The notes: generated by a model from the letters alone, not told the origin. Positions 37,508 to 46,646 are shown, counted from the stretch's first letter. The stretch is DNA of 64,000 bases from W0P33-017 sp963640395 (GCA_963640395.1 CAVHZH010000001.1:1-64000), one strand, 5' to 3'. Made by a program: numbers and translations.

Positions 37508-38326
37508 TTAACCGATCTTGATCGGCTTGCCTTCTACCGTCGTCGGTCCACTGCCCGCGATCGATACCTTTGCTGTGCCTTCCACTTTGGTTGTCGCCCC
37601 GCTGATCGAAAATGTCTTTAATGCCTCCTGCTTGATATTATTCATTGCATTCACACGGAAGTCCTTCGTTTTCAGCTCGGTCACACCGCTCTGTCCATTC
37701 ATCATCAGCTCAATCTGATCACCGACCTTGACGGTCAGCTTGGATGCCGCCAGAACCTCCATTCGACCGTTCATCGTATCCATCGTGATCTGGTTCGTTC
37801 CCTCCTGATCAGTGATCGTAATTTTATGCTTGGCATTGTCGAGCGTGATACTGTGCTCCGTCCCTGCATCCTTTCCCGCTGTCTTGATCGTGATCTTGTC
37901 ATTGGCCCCATCGCCCTCATTATCCTCGAACTCGATCGCATTGCCGTTACATGTGACAAGTCGTTTCATGGAATTGAGCGTATTTGCACTCTGGTTCAAA
38001 AACCTGTCTGTCGATTTGGACACACAGCCGATCACATACGGCCGTTCGATATTGCCCTGCTCAAATGACACAAGCACCTGATCACCGACCTCCGGCATAA
38101 AATAAATACCCCATTTGGAGCCGCCATACGGCAGTGCCAGCCTTGCCCACCGCAGCTGATTACCCTCATCCCGCGACGGCAGCGATACACACAGTCTGCC
38201 GGGCATCGTCGAATCATAATTCTGCGCTACAGTGCCGACCACCACGCCAAACACGCGGTTATCACCAGTCTCTGTTTTTGTCGCCTGTTTTTCTGCAATA
38301 TCATCAATAATATCAAATATTCCCAT
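37508..38326 (-). CDS. Spike protein, gpV/gp5-like (C-terminal half of VgrG)
   Basis: A 272-residue protein. Residues 25-110 form the OB-fold of VgrG/gp5 (VVGTVAQNYDSTMPGRLCVSLP, then YVIGCVSK). The C-terminal part is a repetitive beta-helix (TDQEGTNQITMDTMNGRMEV). It forms the central spike together with the gpD-like protein encoded upstream. Confidence 0.92.
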   Translation of the reverse strand: MGIFDIIDDIAEKQATKTETGDNRVFGVVVGTVAQNYDSTMPGRLCVSLPSRDEGNQLRWARLALPYGGSKWGIYFMPEVGDQVLVSFEQGNIERPYVIGCVSKSTDRFLNQSANTLNSMKRLVTCNGNAIEFEDNEGDGANDKITIKTAGKDAGTEHSITLDNAKHKITITDQEGTNQITMDTMNGRMEVLAASKLTVKVGDQIELMMNGQSGVTELKTKDFRVNAMNNIKQEALKTFSISGATTKVEGTAKVSIAGSGPTTVEGKPIKIG

Positions 38327-38369
38327 ATTCTGTCATTCCTCCGGATCTATCCTTCAATGGTCATGCCGG

Positions 38370-39725
38370 TCATAAAATCGATCCCAGCCCGCCTCCAACG
38401 CTGTCCGTTGCCGAATCCATCGTATCCGTCACGCCGCTAAGTGAATCACCAAGCACACCGCCAAGCAGACCACTGCTACTGCTGCCTCCGCCTGAATAAG
38501 ACCCACCGAGTCCGGCAGCCTTTGCTACGATCCGGGTCACGAATCCATGATCGTTGCTCAAGCTGTGTCTGACACTCACAATATAGAACAGATTGTTCAC
38601 CGGATCTCCCATATTAACAATTTTTATGAAACGTCCGACAACCAGATCCGGCATTCCGATAAATTCCGCATTCAGCGTTCCATAACGGTATGCGATATCC
38701 TCCGCCAGATATTCTGCGCGGTAGCCTACCTCTTGTTTGCTGTCCGCCGTCGGATCTATGTAGACCATCGACGAATTTTTGAACAGCTTGGATGCATATC
38801 TGCCCTTGGACAGCTTATTTTTCAGCTTCACTGATCCAGCGATCTGCGATGCCTTGCCGACATCTGTGCTGCGCACCTCCACCTTGCCGACCAGCCCGGT
38901 CACATTATATTCCAGATCAATATCGCGCATTCCGGTTGCCGGTGAAAGCTCCATGAGTACATCTGTATAATTCTTTGCTTTCCGGAAATATACATTGCCT
39001 GCGCTGACAAAAAAATCATAATTATATTTTTTGGCTGCCTTTACGACAAATTCATAATCACTCTCGGCAACCATCTCGATCGTCTTATCCGTCGCAGAGC
39101 CGGACGCTCCGGTCACTGATGTTGCCGAACCTGCCAGACTACCCACTCCGGCTGAATCTGTAGCCGAACCGAGCAGACCCGAACTGTCATCAGACTTATC
39201 CGGCGTGTCCACAATGTTCAGATTCTTGATCACACCGCGATCCTTCATCTCTGTATAAACCTCCGAGCTGAAGATCTCCTGCACACCCTCCGAATAACTC
39301 ATTGCCGTGAGCTGCTTTGAATAGCAGTTCGCCATCATAATACCCTTAATGTCCATGCAGCTCACACGGATGCCGGGATTCTCGCTCTCATGAAAAAAGA
39401 AATTGACATGCGAGATAAATCCACAGAACACTTCTTTGACACTGGAGCCATATCCAACGCTGATCGATACCTGTGCGCCAAGCATTACAAATTTCTTGAC
39501 CCTGCTGTACTCGAATTCACACGTATTCGTATTGTACGCGCCATAGATCACAAACGATGCAATCCCAGCCTCATAGCCGCTGGTACTCTCGACCTCGATA
39601 TCTCCGATCATCAGACCGTTTTTCGTCTTGGAGATCTCTGTTCCCTCCACCTCTATGAGCACAATCGGATTGCTGAAGTTGTCGTATTCTTTTTTTAAAC
39701 TATCAAAATCAATCTGTGCTGCCAT
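38370..39725 (-). CDS. Spike hub protein, gpD-like (N-terminal half of VgrG)
   Basis: A 451-residue phage late-control-D-like protein (VSISVGYGSSVKEVFCGFISHVNFFFH; ESDYEFVVKAAKKYNYDFFVSAGNVYFRKAK). It forms the baseplate hub with the gpV-like protein. The C-terminus is low complexity (Gly/Ser-rich, GGSYSGGGSSSSGLLGG), and a Ser/Gly/Ala-rich insert (about 175-215) interrupts the hub domain. Confidence 0.9.
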   Translation of the reverse strand: MAAQIDFDSLKKEYDNFSNPIVLIEVEGTEISKTKNGLMIGDIEVESTSGYEAGIASFVIYGAYNTNTCEFEYSRVKKFVMLGAQVSISVGYGSSVKEVFCGFISHVNFFFHESENPGIRVSCMDIKGIMMANCYSKQLTAMSYSEGVQEIFSSEVYTEMKDRGVIKNLNIVDTPDKSDDSSGLLGSATDSAGVGSLAGSATSVTGASGSATDKTIEMVAESDYEFVVKAAKKYNYDFFVSAGNVYFRKAKNYTDVLMELSPATGMRDIDLEYNVTGLVGKVEVRSTDVGKASQIAGSVKLKNKLSKGRYASKLFKNSSMVYIDPTADSKQEVGYRAEYLAEDIAYRYGTLNAEFIGMPDLVVGRFIKIVNMGDPVNNLFYIVSVRHSLSNDHGFVTRIVAKAAGLGGSYSGGGSSSSGLLGGVLGDSLSGVTDTMDSATDSVGGGLGSIL

Positions 39726-39771
39726 AACTATATTCCTTTCGGACAGACCTTTGTCAGTCCGTCTTCACTCC

Positions 39772-40629
39772 TTATATGCCGATATTTAACAGACTACCTA
39801 CCTTCTGTCCTACGCTCGTAAGACTCTTGCTGCCGGCGCCAAAAGCGGTTTCATACGCATCCTGCCACGGTCCGAGACTATTGGGGGATACCGTCTGATC
39901 CGCACAGATCAGCGACAGCTGTACGACTGCCCGCACCGGCTCGCCGGTACTGTCAAACATCGTATACTGTGATGCCACACGGTTCAAAATACCCTGATAG
40001 CTCATATCACCCCAGTTGAACGTGATAATGCGCGTGAAGGGCGAACGCAGTGCTGCGATCAGACCCTCGACCTCCTCCTGCACCGTTAGCTGATTCTTTC
40101 CGGTAGCTGCGTTGGTCGCAGCCTTTACAAGCGATGTCACATCCTCTGAAACCGAAACATTTGTCTTTGCACTCAGAAAGCAGTCACCCGGATCCATGCG
40201 GTCGAATAACAGCTTGACACTCATTTTGACGTATACCGGCATCGGCATCATGGTAATGCTCGATGAATTTGCCTTATCATTATCGTTCGGATTGTTGTAG
40301 GCGATATTCGCGATACGTCCTCCGCCATAGCCCTCAATCTGGAGATCGCTCGGATTGAACTGTACCTCAAACTGTTTTTTCATTCCATCCAGATTGATTC
40401 CCTGAAACGACTGGAAATTCACCTCATCTCCAAGCTTTTTCATGAGATCTATCTGGTTGCCGACCAGTGATTCTTCAAATTTATCCATAATAGCAAAGTC
40501 AGCCATTGTCGTCGATTTGACCTTCCCATCCGAACCAGGTATGGTTCCCTTTGTGGACTGCTCAATCTGACGCATATCAAAAATCTCTAAAATTGCTTTT
40601 TCATTTGTAAAAAAATTAGTGAAACCCAT
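39772..40629 (-). CDS. CIS tube/Afp7-like protein, copy A
   Basis: A 285-residue protein with the CIS tube-protein hallmark FEVQFNPSDLQIEGYGGG (about 86-103) and VKMSVKLLFDRMDPGD. It has no LysM domain at the C-terminus, unlike Afp7 proteins. It is a paralogue of the next upstream gene (RIITFNWGDMSYQGILNRVASQYTMFD against HVLFFWAKMCFQGELSSVSSHYSMFN). It probably sits between hub and tube. Confidence 0.85.
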   Translation of the reverse strand: MGFTNFFTNEKAILEIFDMRQIEQSTKGTIPGSDGKVKSTTMADFAIMDKFEESLVGNQIDLMKKLGDEVNFQSFQGINLDGMKKQFEVQFNPSDLQIEGYGGGRIANIAYNNPNDNDKANSSSITMMPMPVYVKMSVKLLFDRMDPGDCFLSAKTNVSVSEDVTSLVKAATNAATGKNQLTVQEEVEGLIAALRSPFTRIITFNWGDMSYQGILNRVASQYTMFDSTGEPVRAVVQLSLICADQTVSPNSLGPWQDAYETAFGAGSKSLTSVGQKVGSLLNIGI

Positions 40630-40648
40630 ATAATTCCCCTATTCTTTC

Positions 40649-40677
40649 TTATGAGATAGGAATTTCCTATCTCATAA
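40649..40677. repeat. Inverted repeat with GATAGGAATTTCCTATC core, copy 2
   Basis: Perfect arms of 14 bases around 40663, between the two Afp7-like genes. It shares its 17-base core exactly with the repeat at 4416-4448. Inside the operon it could reduce read-through or protect RNA ends. Confidence 0.7.
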
Positions 40678-40694
40678 AATGATCCGCAAGGATG

Positions 40695-41564
40695 CTACAA
40701 ATTTAAATTCAGCACGGAATTGCTAAGCACAGAGGCAGATTTGCTTGCTCCTTTTGTAAATGTGCTTTCATTAGACTCGCCGAATGCCTTTGTGAACGCC
40801 TTTGCCCAATAGCTGTTTTGGTATTTTGCTGCAGGATCCGTTGACTGTCGAATTGTCAGACGGATATCGCCCCGCACCGGATTGCCCGATGTATTGAACA
40901 TGGAATAATGTGAACTCACACTGGAAAGCTCTCCCTGAAAGCACATCTTTGCCCAAAAAAACAGGACATGTCTTGTACTTTGCCTCGTCAACAATGACAT
41001 AATGCCATCCATCTGCGGTTTTACCGAATATGTTTTTCCGGTTGCCGATGTCGCGATATCCATCGCTGCCGATGCCACATTGCCGGCGGTCAGTGCAAGG
41101 TTGGAGTCCATAAACGAATCCTGTACATTGACCGCGTCAAACAACAGCTGTACAGACATTGTCGTCGCTTCCGGTTCATAATTCTGACGCAGCTGATTGG
41201 TACTGGCCTCTCCCATATTAACCGGTGCGAAATTCATCTGCATGCCGGCAACCGTTTCAAGATAAATACTGGACGGATTGTATTGCACCTCCAACGCGAG
41301 ATAACCTTTGTCTTCTATCGTTTCCGTCGTTCCCCTGCTCGTCAGACTTTTAAAGGAAGCCATGATTCCCTGACCATCACCGCTCTCAATCAGAGCCTCG
41401 CGCAGCTCATTCGACCTTTCGATCATATCATCCACGCTTATCATCTGATTCTGAGTGATATCCGGCACACACAGGATCGCTTTTGGAATATTTCCTGTTA
41501 TCTGATTAGCTGTCTTTTCGAGATCACCTAAGATATTTCCGCCTAAATTTGTGAAAAATCCCAT
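40695..41564 (-). CDS. CIS tube/Afp7-like protein, copy B
   Basis: A 289-residue paralogue of the downstream protein, with LEVQYNPSSIYLETVAGMQ and MSVQLLFDAVNVQDSF. It also lacks a LysM domain. Two such genes suggest a hetero-oligomeric ring at the tube-baseplate junction; this is inference. Confidence 0.82.
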   Translation of the reverse strand: MGFFTNLGGNILGDLEKTANQITGNIPKAILCVPDITQNQMISVDDMIERSNELREALIESGDGQGIMASFKSLTSRGTTETIEDKGYLALEVQYNPSSIYLETVAGMQMNFAPVNMGEASTNQLRQNYEPEATTMSVQLLFDAVNVQDSFMDSNLALTAGNVASAAMDIATSATGKTYSVKPQMDGIMSLLTRQSTRHVLFFWAKMCFQGELSSVSSHYSMFNTSGNPVRGDIRLTIRQSTDPAAKYQNSYWAKAFTKAFGESNESTFTKGASKSASVLSNSVLNLNL

Positions 41565-41589
41565 CTGTCATCCATCCTTTGCTGTAAAC

Positions 41590-44106
41590 CTAATAGCCAC
41601 GTCTTCTCTTTTCCGTCTCCAGACGCTTTTCCAATTTATGATATATCTTCTCCGAAAGTGCGCCCAGCTCCCGCTGTACGCCCAGACGGACAAGCTCACT
41701 CACATTTTCTGTCTGTTCTGTAATCTGCTGCGTATTGACATTTGTGAACTGCCGCTGCGTCGTATCGTAGCTTGTGACCGATTCATTCTGCGTGTGAACC
41801 GTACGTGACTGTGTCCGGTTCTGCTCGATCAACTGACGGATTTCTTCCTCATTCAGCTGCTGCTCCTGACTGCGGTGCACGAGCGTCACATCTGTGCGCT
41901 GATCCTCGTAGACCTGCTCCTTCTTCGGTTCTATCGAGGTTCGCTCGTGCCAGCGGTCAATGACCTCCCGCGTCTGCTCTTGCAGCTTTTCCTGTTGCCT
42001 GTGTACCAGCTCGGTCTGCTCCCGAACGACCTTTGCCTCATGCAGATCACGGACAAGCACTCCGACATCATCCGTCACACCCTCCATCTGGCGGCGCACC
42101 TGCTGCGGTGCCTCCAGATATTCGCGCACGGTCTCGTATACCTCTCGCGTCTGCTCCGGCAGCAGTTTCATCACCTGTGCAAGCTTCTCCTGCTGTGTCT
42201 GATGCTGCTGTTCGCCCTCTGTATGGAGCTGCTCTAACAATTCTGTCGGATGCTCCAATGCCATCAGACTCTCACGCCGCATCTGTTCAGGGCTTCGTGT
42301 TTCCTTCGGAACCGCTAACGACTCACGGATGCCCTCCATCATCTGGATATATTTACTCTGATTATTGATATTTTCCCGGTTGACCCGTGAAATCTCCTGC
42401 TCCACGGATGAGAGATCACGTTTGTCAATATTTTGTGTCTGCTCATGGACACTGTGATCATCATATATGTTCTGCTCTGACAGCTCAGTCCGCAGCTGTG
42501 TCTGTAACACCTGCTCCGTCACATCCGAGCCGGGAAGCTGTGTTCCGCTTTCAGCCGCATCCTGCGCTTTCGCAGCAGACCGTGCAATATTTTCACGGAT
42601 TTCCCCAACCGTCTGCTGATAGCGGTTCTGTACATCCGTATGTTCCTGATTTAACTGAGTTGTATTGTTGTAATCTGTCCGGTACTCTGAGCTCTGCAGC
42701 TGCCACGTCTGTTCTGAATAATTTTCTTCCTGTAAAAAATCTTCCTGCCGATGCTCTATATTGGTCAGCCGAACCTGTGAATGGTCATACTGCTCATTCT
42801 TTGACTGATGGAGCTGCTGTTCGATCATCCGGCGCAGAACCGGACTATTGATCTGGTCGATCTGCACATGGCTCTGCTCGAGCAGCCGTTTGACAATCTG
42901 TCCGGAATGGTCATCATAATAATTGGTCTGATTCAGCTGTTCGATCTGTTCGATCAGTTGCTGCTCATCCATCTGTTCGATCATCCGGTTTACAAGTGTG
43001 CTATTATTGATATCCTGATACAACAGCTTATTGACTGTCTGATACTGATCGGAGTCCCGTTGCTCAAACAGGCGGTTTAAAATATCAATTTCCTGTTTTC
43101 GCAGCTCATGATGCTGTGATACAGACAACTGCTCCACCGTCTGATTTGTCTGGTAACGGCTGCTCATGCTGTTTTCAATACGATGCATCGTATTTTCCGC
43201 ATTTTGATAAAAGGACCGCTCCATGTGATACCAGTTCTCCGCACGGCTATTTTGGTGCTCCTCGCGGCTGCGGTAAACATTATTGACCAGATCCAGAAGT
43301 ACCGCCGATGTAACCTGTGTCAGAACATTCTGCTCATTGATTTGATCTTCGGATAACTGCTGGTTTTCATAATAATTATCATAACGGTAAGTGAGCGGTG
43401 TTTCCTCGCCACGCGCTTCGTTTTTGAGCTTCTGCAGCAGGATCTGCTGTGCCAGACCATATTGCTCGGATACCTGAAGCTGTGTGTTGGTGATGTTGAG
43501 ATCACCTTGCTCCCGGCTGTTAAAATTCTGGATCGTCTGGTAAATCGCCGCCGTCTGTAAGCGGTTAAAAATATTTTCATGCAGATACATCGTCTGTGAC
43601 GGGTCTGTCTGCTCTTTTGTATGCCGCTCCGTAGTCTGTTCACTATGATAATGCTCCACAAGCTGTCTCAATTCGCCTGCATAATTCCAGTATAGATCGA
43701 TCAGCTGATTCGTCTGATTCTGTTCCTCTTTGATCAGACTGACCTGCTTCATAAATTCATTTACGTTATGAATGCCGATCTTTTGCAGAATATCCGTGAT
43801 ATACACACGATCCTGATAGGTCAGGTGTGCCGACTCACTGAGCATCATCCGGTTGATCAGGTTATTCACCACTTCCAGCTTATTTTCCTGATGCGCATGT
43901 ACATTAGTCTGCTGGAAAATATTTGTTTCGTCCTCACCGCCAAAGAAATATTCCGGCGGTGTCATTACCACATGCAGTAAATCCTCCGGGGTCAGCTTAC
44001 TGGTCATCATCGAATACTGATCCGTGATCCGATGATAAAACCCCTCATGTATGGAGGTACCGGGTGTTTTAGCTTTTAACTCTATTGGTGCTGTAATTGT
44101 TAACAT
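41590..44106 (-). CDS. Q/E-rich coiled-coil protein in the tape-measure position
   Basis: An 838-residue protein almost entirely made of Gln/Glu/His/Arg-rich helical segments (for example REQTELVHRQQEKLQEQTRE), with no hydrophobic membrane segments. I recognise no family. Its place, after the tube and assembly-chaperone genes and before the hub and baseplate genes, is where tape-measure genes lie in contractile tails, and a long helical rod fits that role. Its extreme Gln content and lack of hydrophobic segments are unusual for a tape measure. An alternative is a cargo or lumen protein. Confidence 0.5.
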   Translation of the reverse strand: MLTITAPIELKAKTPGTSIHEGFYHRITDQYSMMTSKLTPEDLLHVVMTPPEYFFGGEDETNIFQQTNVHAHQENKLEVVNNLINRMMLSESAHLTYQDRVYITDILQKIGIHNVNEFMKQVSLIKEEQNQTNQLIDLYWNYAGELRQLVEHYHSEQTTERHTKEQTDPSQTMYLHENIFNRLQTAAIYQTIQNFNSREQGDLNITNTQLQVSEQYGLAQQILLQKLKNEARGEETPLTYRYDNYYENQQLSEDQINEQNVLTQVTSAVLLDLVNNVYRSREEHQNSRAENWYHMERSFYQNAENTMHRIENSMSSRYQTNQTVEQLSVSQHHELRKQEIDILNRLFEQRDSDQYQTVNKLLYQDINNSTLVNRMIEQMDEQQLIEQIEQLNQTNYYDDHSGQIVKRLLEQSHVQIDQINSPVLRRMIEQQLHQSKNEQYDHSQVRLTNIEHRQEDFLQEENYSEQTWQLQSSEYRTDYNNTTQLNQEHTDVQNRYQQTVGEIRENIARSAAKAQDAAESGTQLPGSDVTEQVLQTQLRTELSEQNIYDDHSVHEQTQNIDKRDLSSVEQEISRVNRENINNQSKYIQMMEGIRESLAVPKETRSPEQMRRESLMALEHPTELLEQLHTEGEQQHQTQQEKLAQVMKLLPEQTREVYETVREYLEAPQQVRRQMEGVTDDVGVLVRDLHEAKVVREQTELVHRQQEKLQEQTREVIDRWHERTSIEPKKEQVYEDQRTDVTLVHRSQEQQLNEEEIRQLIEQNRTQSRTVHTQNESVTSYDTTQRQFTNVNTQQITEQTENVSELVRLGVQRELGALSEKIYHKLEKRLETEKRRRGY

Positions 44107-44146
44107 CCCGCTTCCTCCTGCTTATTTTTTCTCTTTCTTTTTCCTA

Positions 44147-45991
44147 TTACTTTCTTTTCAGGAAAGCCGCTACATCAACCGCGCTCCGTGTTTTTGGCCA
44201 TTGTCTGGCGCGCTGCTGCATCGCGGGTTTCCGCAATTCATCCGTCTTGATAGTTGCACTTGCCTTCACCGTCCCTGAATAAGACTTTAACGAAACGGAA
44301 CCGTTGATGAAATATCTTCTCTGGTTTTTAGCCGGTGACATCTTTTTGATTTCTGCTCCGCCTTTTCTGGGCTTCACAGCCTTCATCTCCGGTTTCTCGG
44401 CTCCGCCCTGACGGGGCTCTACCCTCTTCATCTCCGGCTTTGTTGCTCCGCCCTGTCGCGGCTCTACTGCCTTCATTTCCGGCTTTATTGCTCCGCCCTT
44501 ACGTGCCGCAGCTTCAAGATCGCTCTTGCGCTTTTCATTTTCCAGCACAGCAGCACTGTTTTTCACCGTTCCTGTATAATTTTCCTTACTTGTTGATCCC
44601 TCTATAAAATACCTTCTCTGGTCTTTCGTCGGGGACATCTGTTTGATTTCTGCTCCGCCCTTACGTGCCGCAGCTTCGAGCTCACTCTTACGCTTTTCGT
44701 CTGTCAGCACAGTCGCGCTGGTTTTCACCTTTCCTGTATAATCTTTCTGGCTCTTGGAACCTTCGATAAAATATCTTCTCTGGTTTTCAGCCGGTGACAT
44801 CTTTTTGATTTCTGCTCCGCCTTTTCTGGGCTTCACAGCCTTCATCTCCGGTTTCACAGCTCCACCCTTTCGCGCCGCAGCCTCAAGCTCATCCTTTCGC
44901 TTTTCGTCTGTCAGCACAGTTGCGCTGCTCTTTACGGTTCCTTTATAATCTTTCTGACTCTTGGAACCCTCAATAAAATATTTCCTCTGGTTTTTAGCCG
45001 ATGACATTTCTTTCTTCTCTGCGCCGCCCTTTCTGGGCTCTACAGCTTTCATTATCGGCTTGTTCGCTCCGCCCTGACGTGCCAGCTTTTCCATTTCCTC
45101 ACGACCCAGTTCGTCTTTATTGACTGTCGCACTATTGCCCTTGGAGCCCTTATAGCCTGCCACTGACTTTGAGCCCGGCATGAAGAAGCGTTTTGCCGCT
45201 TTTTCACGTTCAGAAATCGGTGCCATCTCATTTGTTGTCGCAATTCCCCTTGCGTCTGAAATTTTTATTTTCTTAACAGACTCACCTTTGTAATTGAGAA
45301 TATAATCAGGAATATCCTTGACATCCTTATCCACATACATATGAGCCTTCGCCTCAAGATCTTTCTTTGCCAGCTCATTGATACCGTAGGTTGCGAGTTT
45401 TGTGGCCTTAACCTCAGCGTCACGCTCCATGTTTGCATGATCTTTCTTCATGCTCCATGTCTTACGTTTTGATGTGGTTGACGGATTATCCACGCATACC
45501 ATTTCCCGGTACGCGATCGTCGTTGTCTCCACAAGCAGACCGGAACGCTCCGCATTCAGTTCTCCAAAATCCTTTGCAATAACGGTACAGCCGGTAAATG
45601 TATAGACACGCTGCATGGAATCAGACAGATCCAGCACCTCGCCATCGCCCGAATAACGGCTCACCTGCAGAAGTACCGGTAGAATCAGTTCTGTGCCGAG
45701 TGCCAGCGGATCTAACATGTCAATGCCGACATAACGCTCCACCTGAAAGGTCAGCGGCTTGCTGATCGGCTTGCGAAGCATATGTACATAATCATTCAGT
45801 CCACCCTCCTGCAATGTCTCATACTCGTTCTCACGATGAAATACATGTACGGACTTGCATGGCAGATTATAGATACCTTCAACCTGAAGGGTAAAATTAT
45901 AATTAACAAGCGGTGTCAGACCCTGATTGGATGTCATATCCCAATCCAGTCCGGAGCCCCAGCTCGTGCCATCGTCATAATAATTCGCCAT
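44147..45991 (-). CDS. Tube-like protein with repetitive basic C-terminal tail
   Basis: A 614-residue protein from the ATG after GAGGAAGGAAATCT. Residues 1-170 resemble a gp19-type tail tube domain (LVNYNFTLQVEGIYNLPCKSV, then LTFQVERYVGIDMLDPLALG). Residues 180-614 are a tail of imperfect repeats: five copies of an RRYFIEGSKSQKDYTG-type unit (near 268, 336, 405, 459, 558) and seven or more RKGGAEIKKM / PEMKAVEPRQGG units. The tail is very basic and probably extended. The function of the tail is unknown; it might sit inside or at the end of the tube. Confidence 0.65.
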   Translation of the reverse strand: MANYYDDGTSWGSGLDWDMTSNQGLTPLVNYNFTLQVEGIYNLPCKSVHVFHRENEYETLQEGGLNDYVHMLRKPISKPLTFQVERYVGIDMLDPLALGTELILPVLLQVSRYSGDGEVLDLSDSMQRVYTFTGCTVIAKDFGELNAERSGLLVETTTIAYREMVCVDNPSTTSKRKTWSMKKDHANMERDAEVKATKLATYGINELAKKDLEAKAHMYVDKDVKDIPDYILNYKGESVKKIKISDARGIATTNEMAPISEREKAAKRFFMPGSKSVAGYKGSKGNSATVNKDELGREEMEKLARQGGANKPIMKAVEPRKGGAEKKEMSSAKNQRKYFIEGSKSQKDYKGTVKSSATVLTDEKRKDELEAAARKGGAVKPEMKAVKPRKGGAEIKKMSPAENQRRYFIEGSKSQKDYTGKVKTSATVLTDEKRKSELEAAARKGGAEIKQMSPTKDQRRYFIEGSTSKENYTGTVKNSAAVLENEKRKSDLEAAARKGGAIKPEMKAVEPRQGGATKPEMKRVEPRQGGAEKPEMKAVKPRKGGAEIKKMSPAKNQRRYFINGSVSLKSYSGTVKASATIKTDELRKPAMQQRARQWPKTRSAVDVAAFLKRK

Positions 45992-46034
45992 AGATTTCCT
46001 TCCTCTCACAGTCTGTCTTCATGACTTCCGGTTC

Positions 46035-46250
46035 TTATCTGTCCGGCTTCATATCTAAAATACTCTTTTCTTTCGATTTTTTGGAGGGATTCAAGCTCTT
46101 ATTTATCTCAGAAATCTCACTGCACCATTGTCTCCTGCTCGTATGCTCCAGCTTCATAACCTCATCCATACTCCAGTGAAAATAATATGAGATAAAAGAC
46201 ATCTCCCGATAAAGCTCCTCCTTCGGATACAGCTTTATCCCTCCTCGGTA
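46035..46250 (-). CDS. DUF6760-like small protein, probably made by -1 frameshift
   Basis: This frame encodes LYREMSFISYYFHWSMDEVM followed by KLEHTSRRQWCSEISEIN, closely matching the small DUF6760 proteins of CIS loci. From the upstream stop at 46266 to the first ATG at 46202 there is no ATG, GTG or TTG, and that ATG lies inside the conserved LYxEMxFI block, so a normal start would cut the conserved part. The frame is -1 to the upstream chaperone gene and overlaps its end. A slippery heptamer at 46250-46256 would join them, giving a product of about 187 residues. The alternative is a non-standard CTG/ATA start near 46230-46240. Confidence 0.7.
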   Translation of the reverse strand, partial: YRGGIKLYPKEELYREMSFISYYFHWSMDEVMKLEHTSRRQWCSEISEINKSLNPSKKSKEKSILDMKPDR

Positions 46251-46597
46251 AAATTTAACGGCACCTTAAAGATCTCTCCGCACTCCGGACATACACATTC
46301 CATCATCGGAGGTTCGATATCATTGATCCTCTGGTACATATCCTGTAAAAATGCAAGGTCAGCCGTAAACAGCTTTTCGATGATATTCACCCCGACCATC
46401 GGCACACCCTCCAGCTCCGTAATCACCTTGCTCAGAATCACAATCGTCAGATAAGACGGATTGCTGAGCACACGCGGATCACGCGTTGCGCTGATCTCGT
46501 CCCCGGCAGTCGCCAGACGCATCTTTCCATTGCGGTGAAGCTCACCGTTTGCATCCATATAGCCCTTCGGCAGTGTGAATTCAAATACTGTTTCCAT
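46235..46597 (-). CDS. Tail-assembly-chaperone-like CIS protein with C-terminal Cys motif
   Basis: A 120-residue protein from the ATG after AGAGAGGGCAAATGTT. It has FEFTLPKGYMDANGELHRNGKMRLATAGDEI and a DPRVLSNPSYLTIVILSKVITEL helix, typical of the small conserved CIS protein that follows the tube gene. The C-terminus has a CVCPECGEIFKV zinc-ribbon-like motif. By position it is equivalent to the phage tail assembly chaperone (gpG), with the DUF6760-like frame as the T extension. Confidence 0.82.
   Translation of the reverse strand: METVFEFTLPKGYMDANGELHRNGKMRLATAGDEISATRDPRVLSNPSYLTIVILSKVITELEGVPMVGVNIIEKLFTADLAFLQDMYQRINDIEPPMMECVCPECGEIFKVPLNFTEEG
46250..46256 (-). other. Candidate -1 ribosomal slippery site A-AAT-TTT
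   Basis: In the reading frame of the chaperone gene the codons are TTA-AAT-TTT, so the heptamer A-AAT-TTT has the X-XXY-YYZ form in the correct phase. A purine-rich GAGGAGGG lies just downstream, and the zero-frame stop is 15 bases after the heptamer. Slippage by -1 enters the DUF6760-like frame. Tail-assembly chaperones of many phages are made this way (lambda G/GT). Confidence 0.6.
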
Positions 46598-46646
46598 AAC
46601 ATTTGCCCTCTCTTTGTGCTTCTTATAATTCCTCACGCTATCATCA

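Noticed and set aside
46035..46202. DUF6760-like gene starting at the ATG at 46202
   Set aside because: That start would remove the first conserved residues (LYRE) and has AAGGAGG 14 bases upstream, too far for normal initiation; the frameshift explains the data better.
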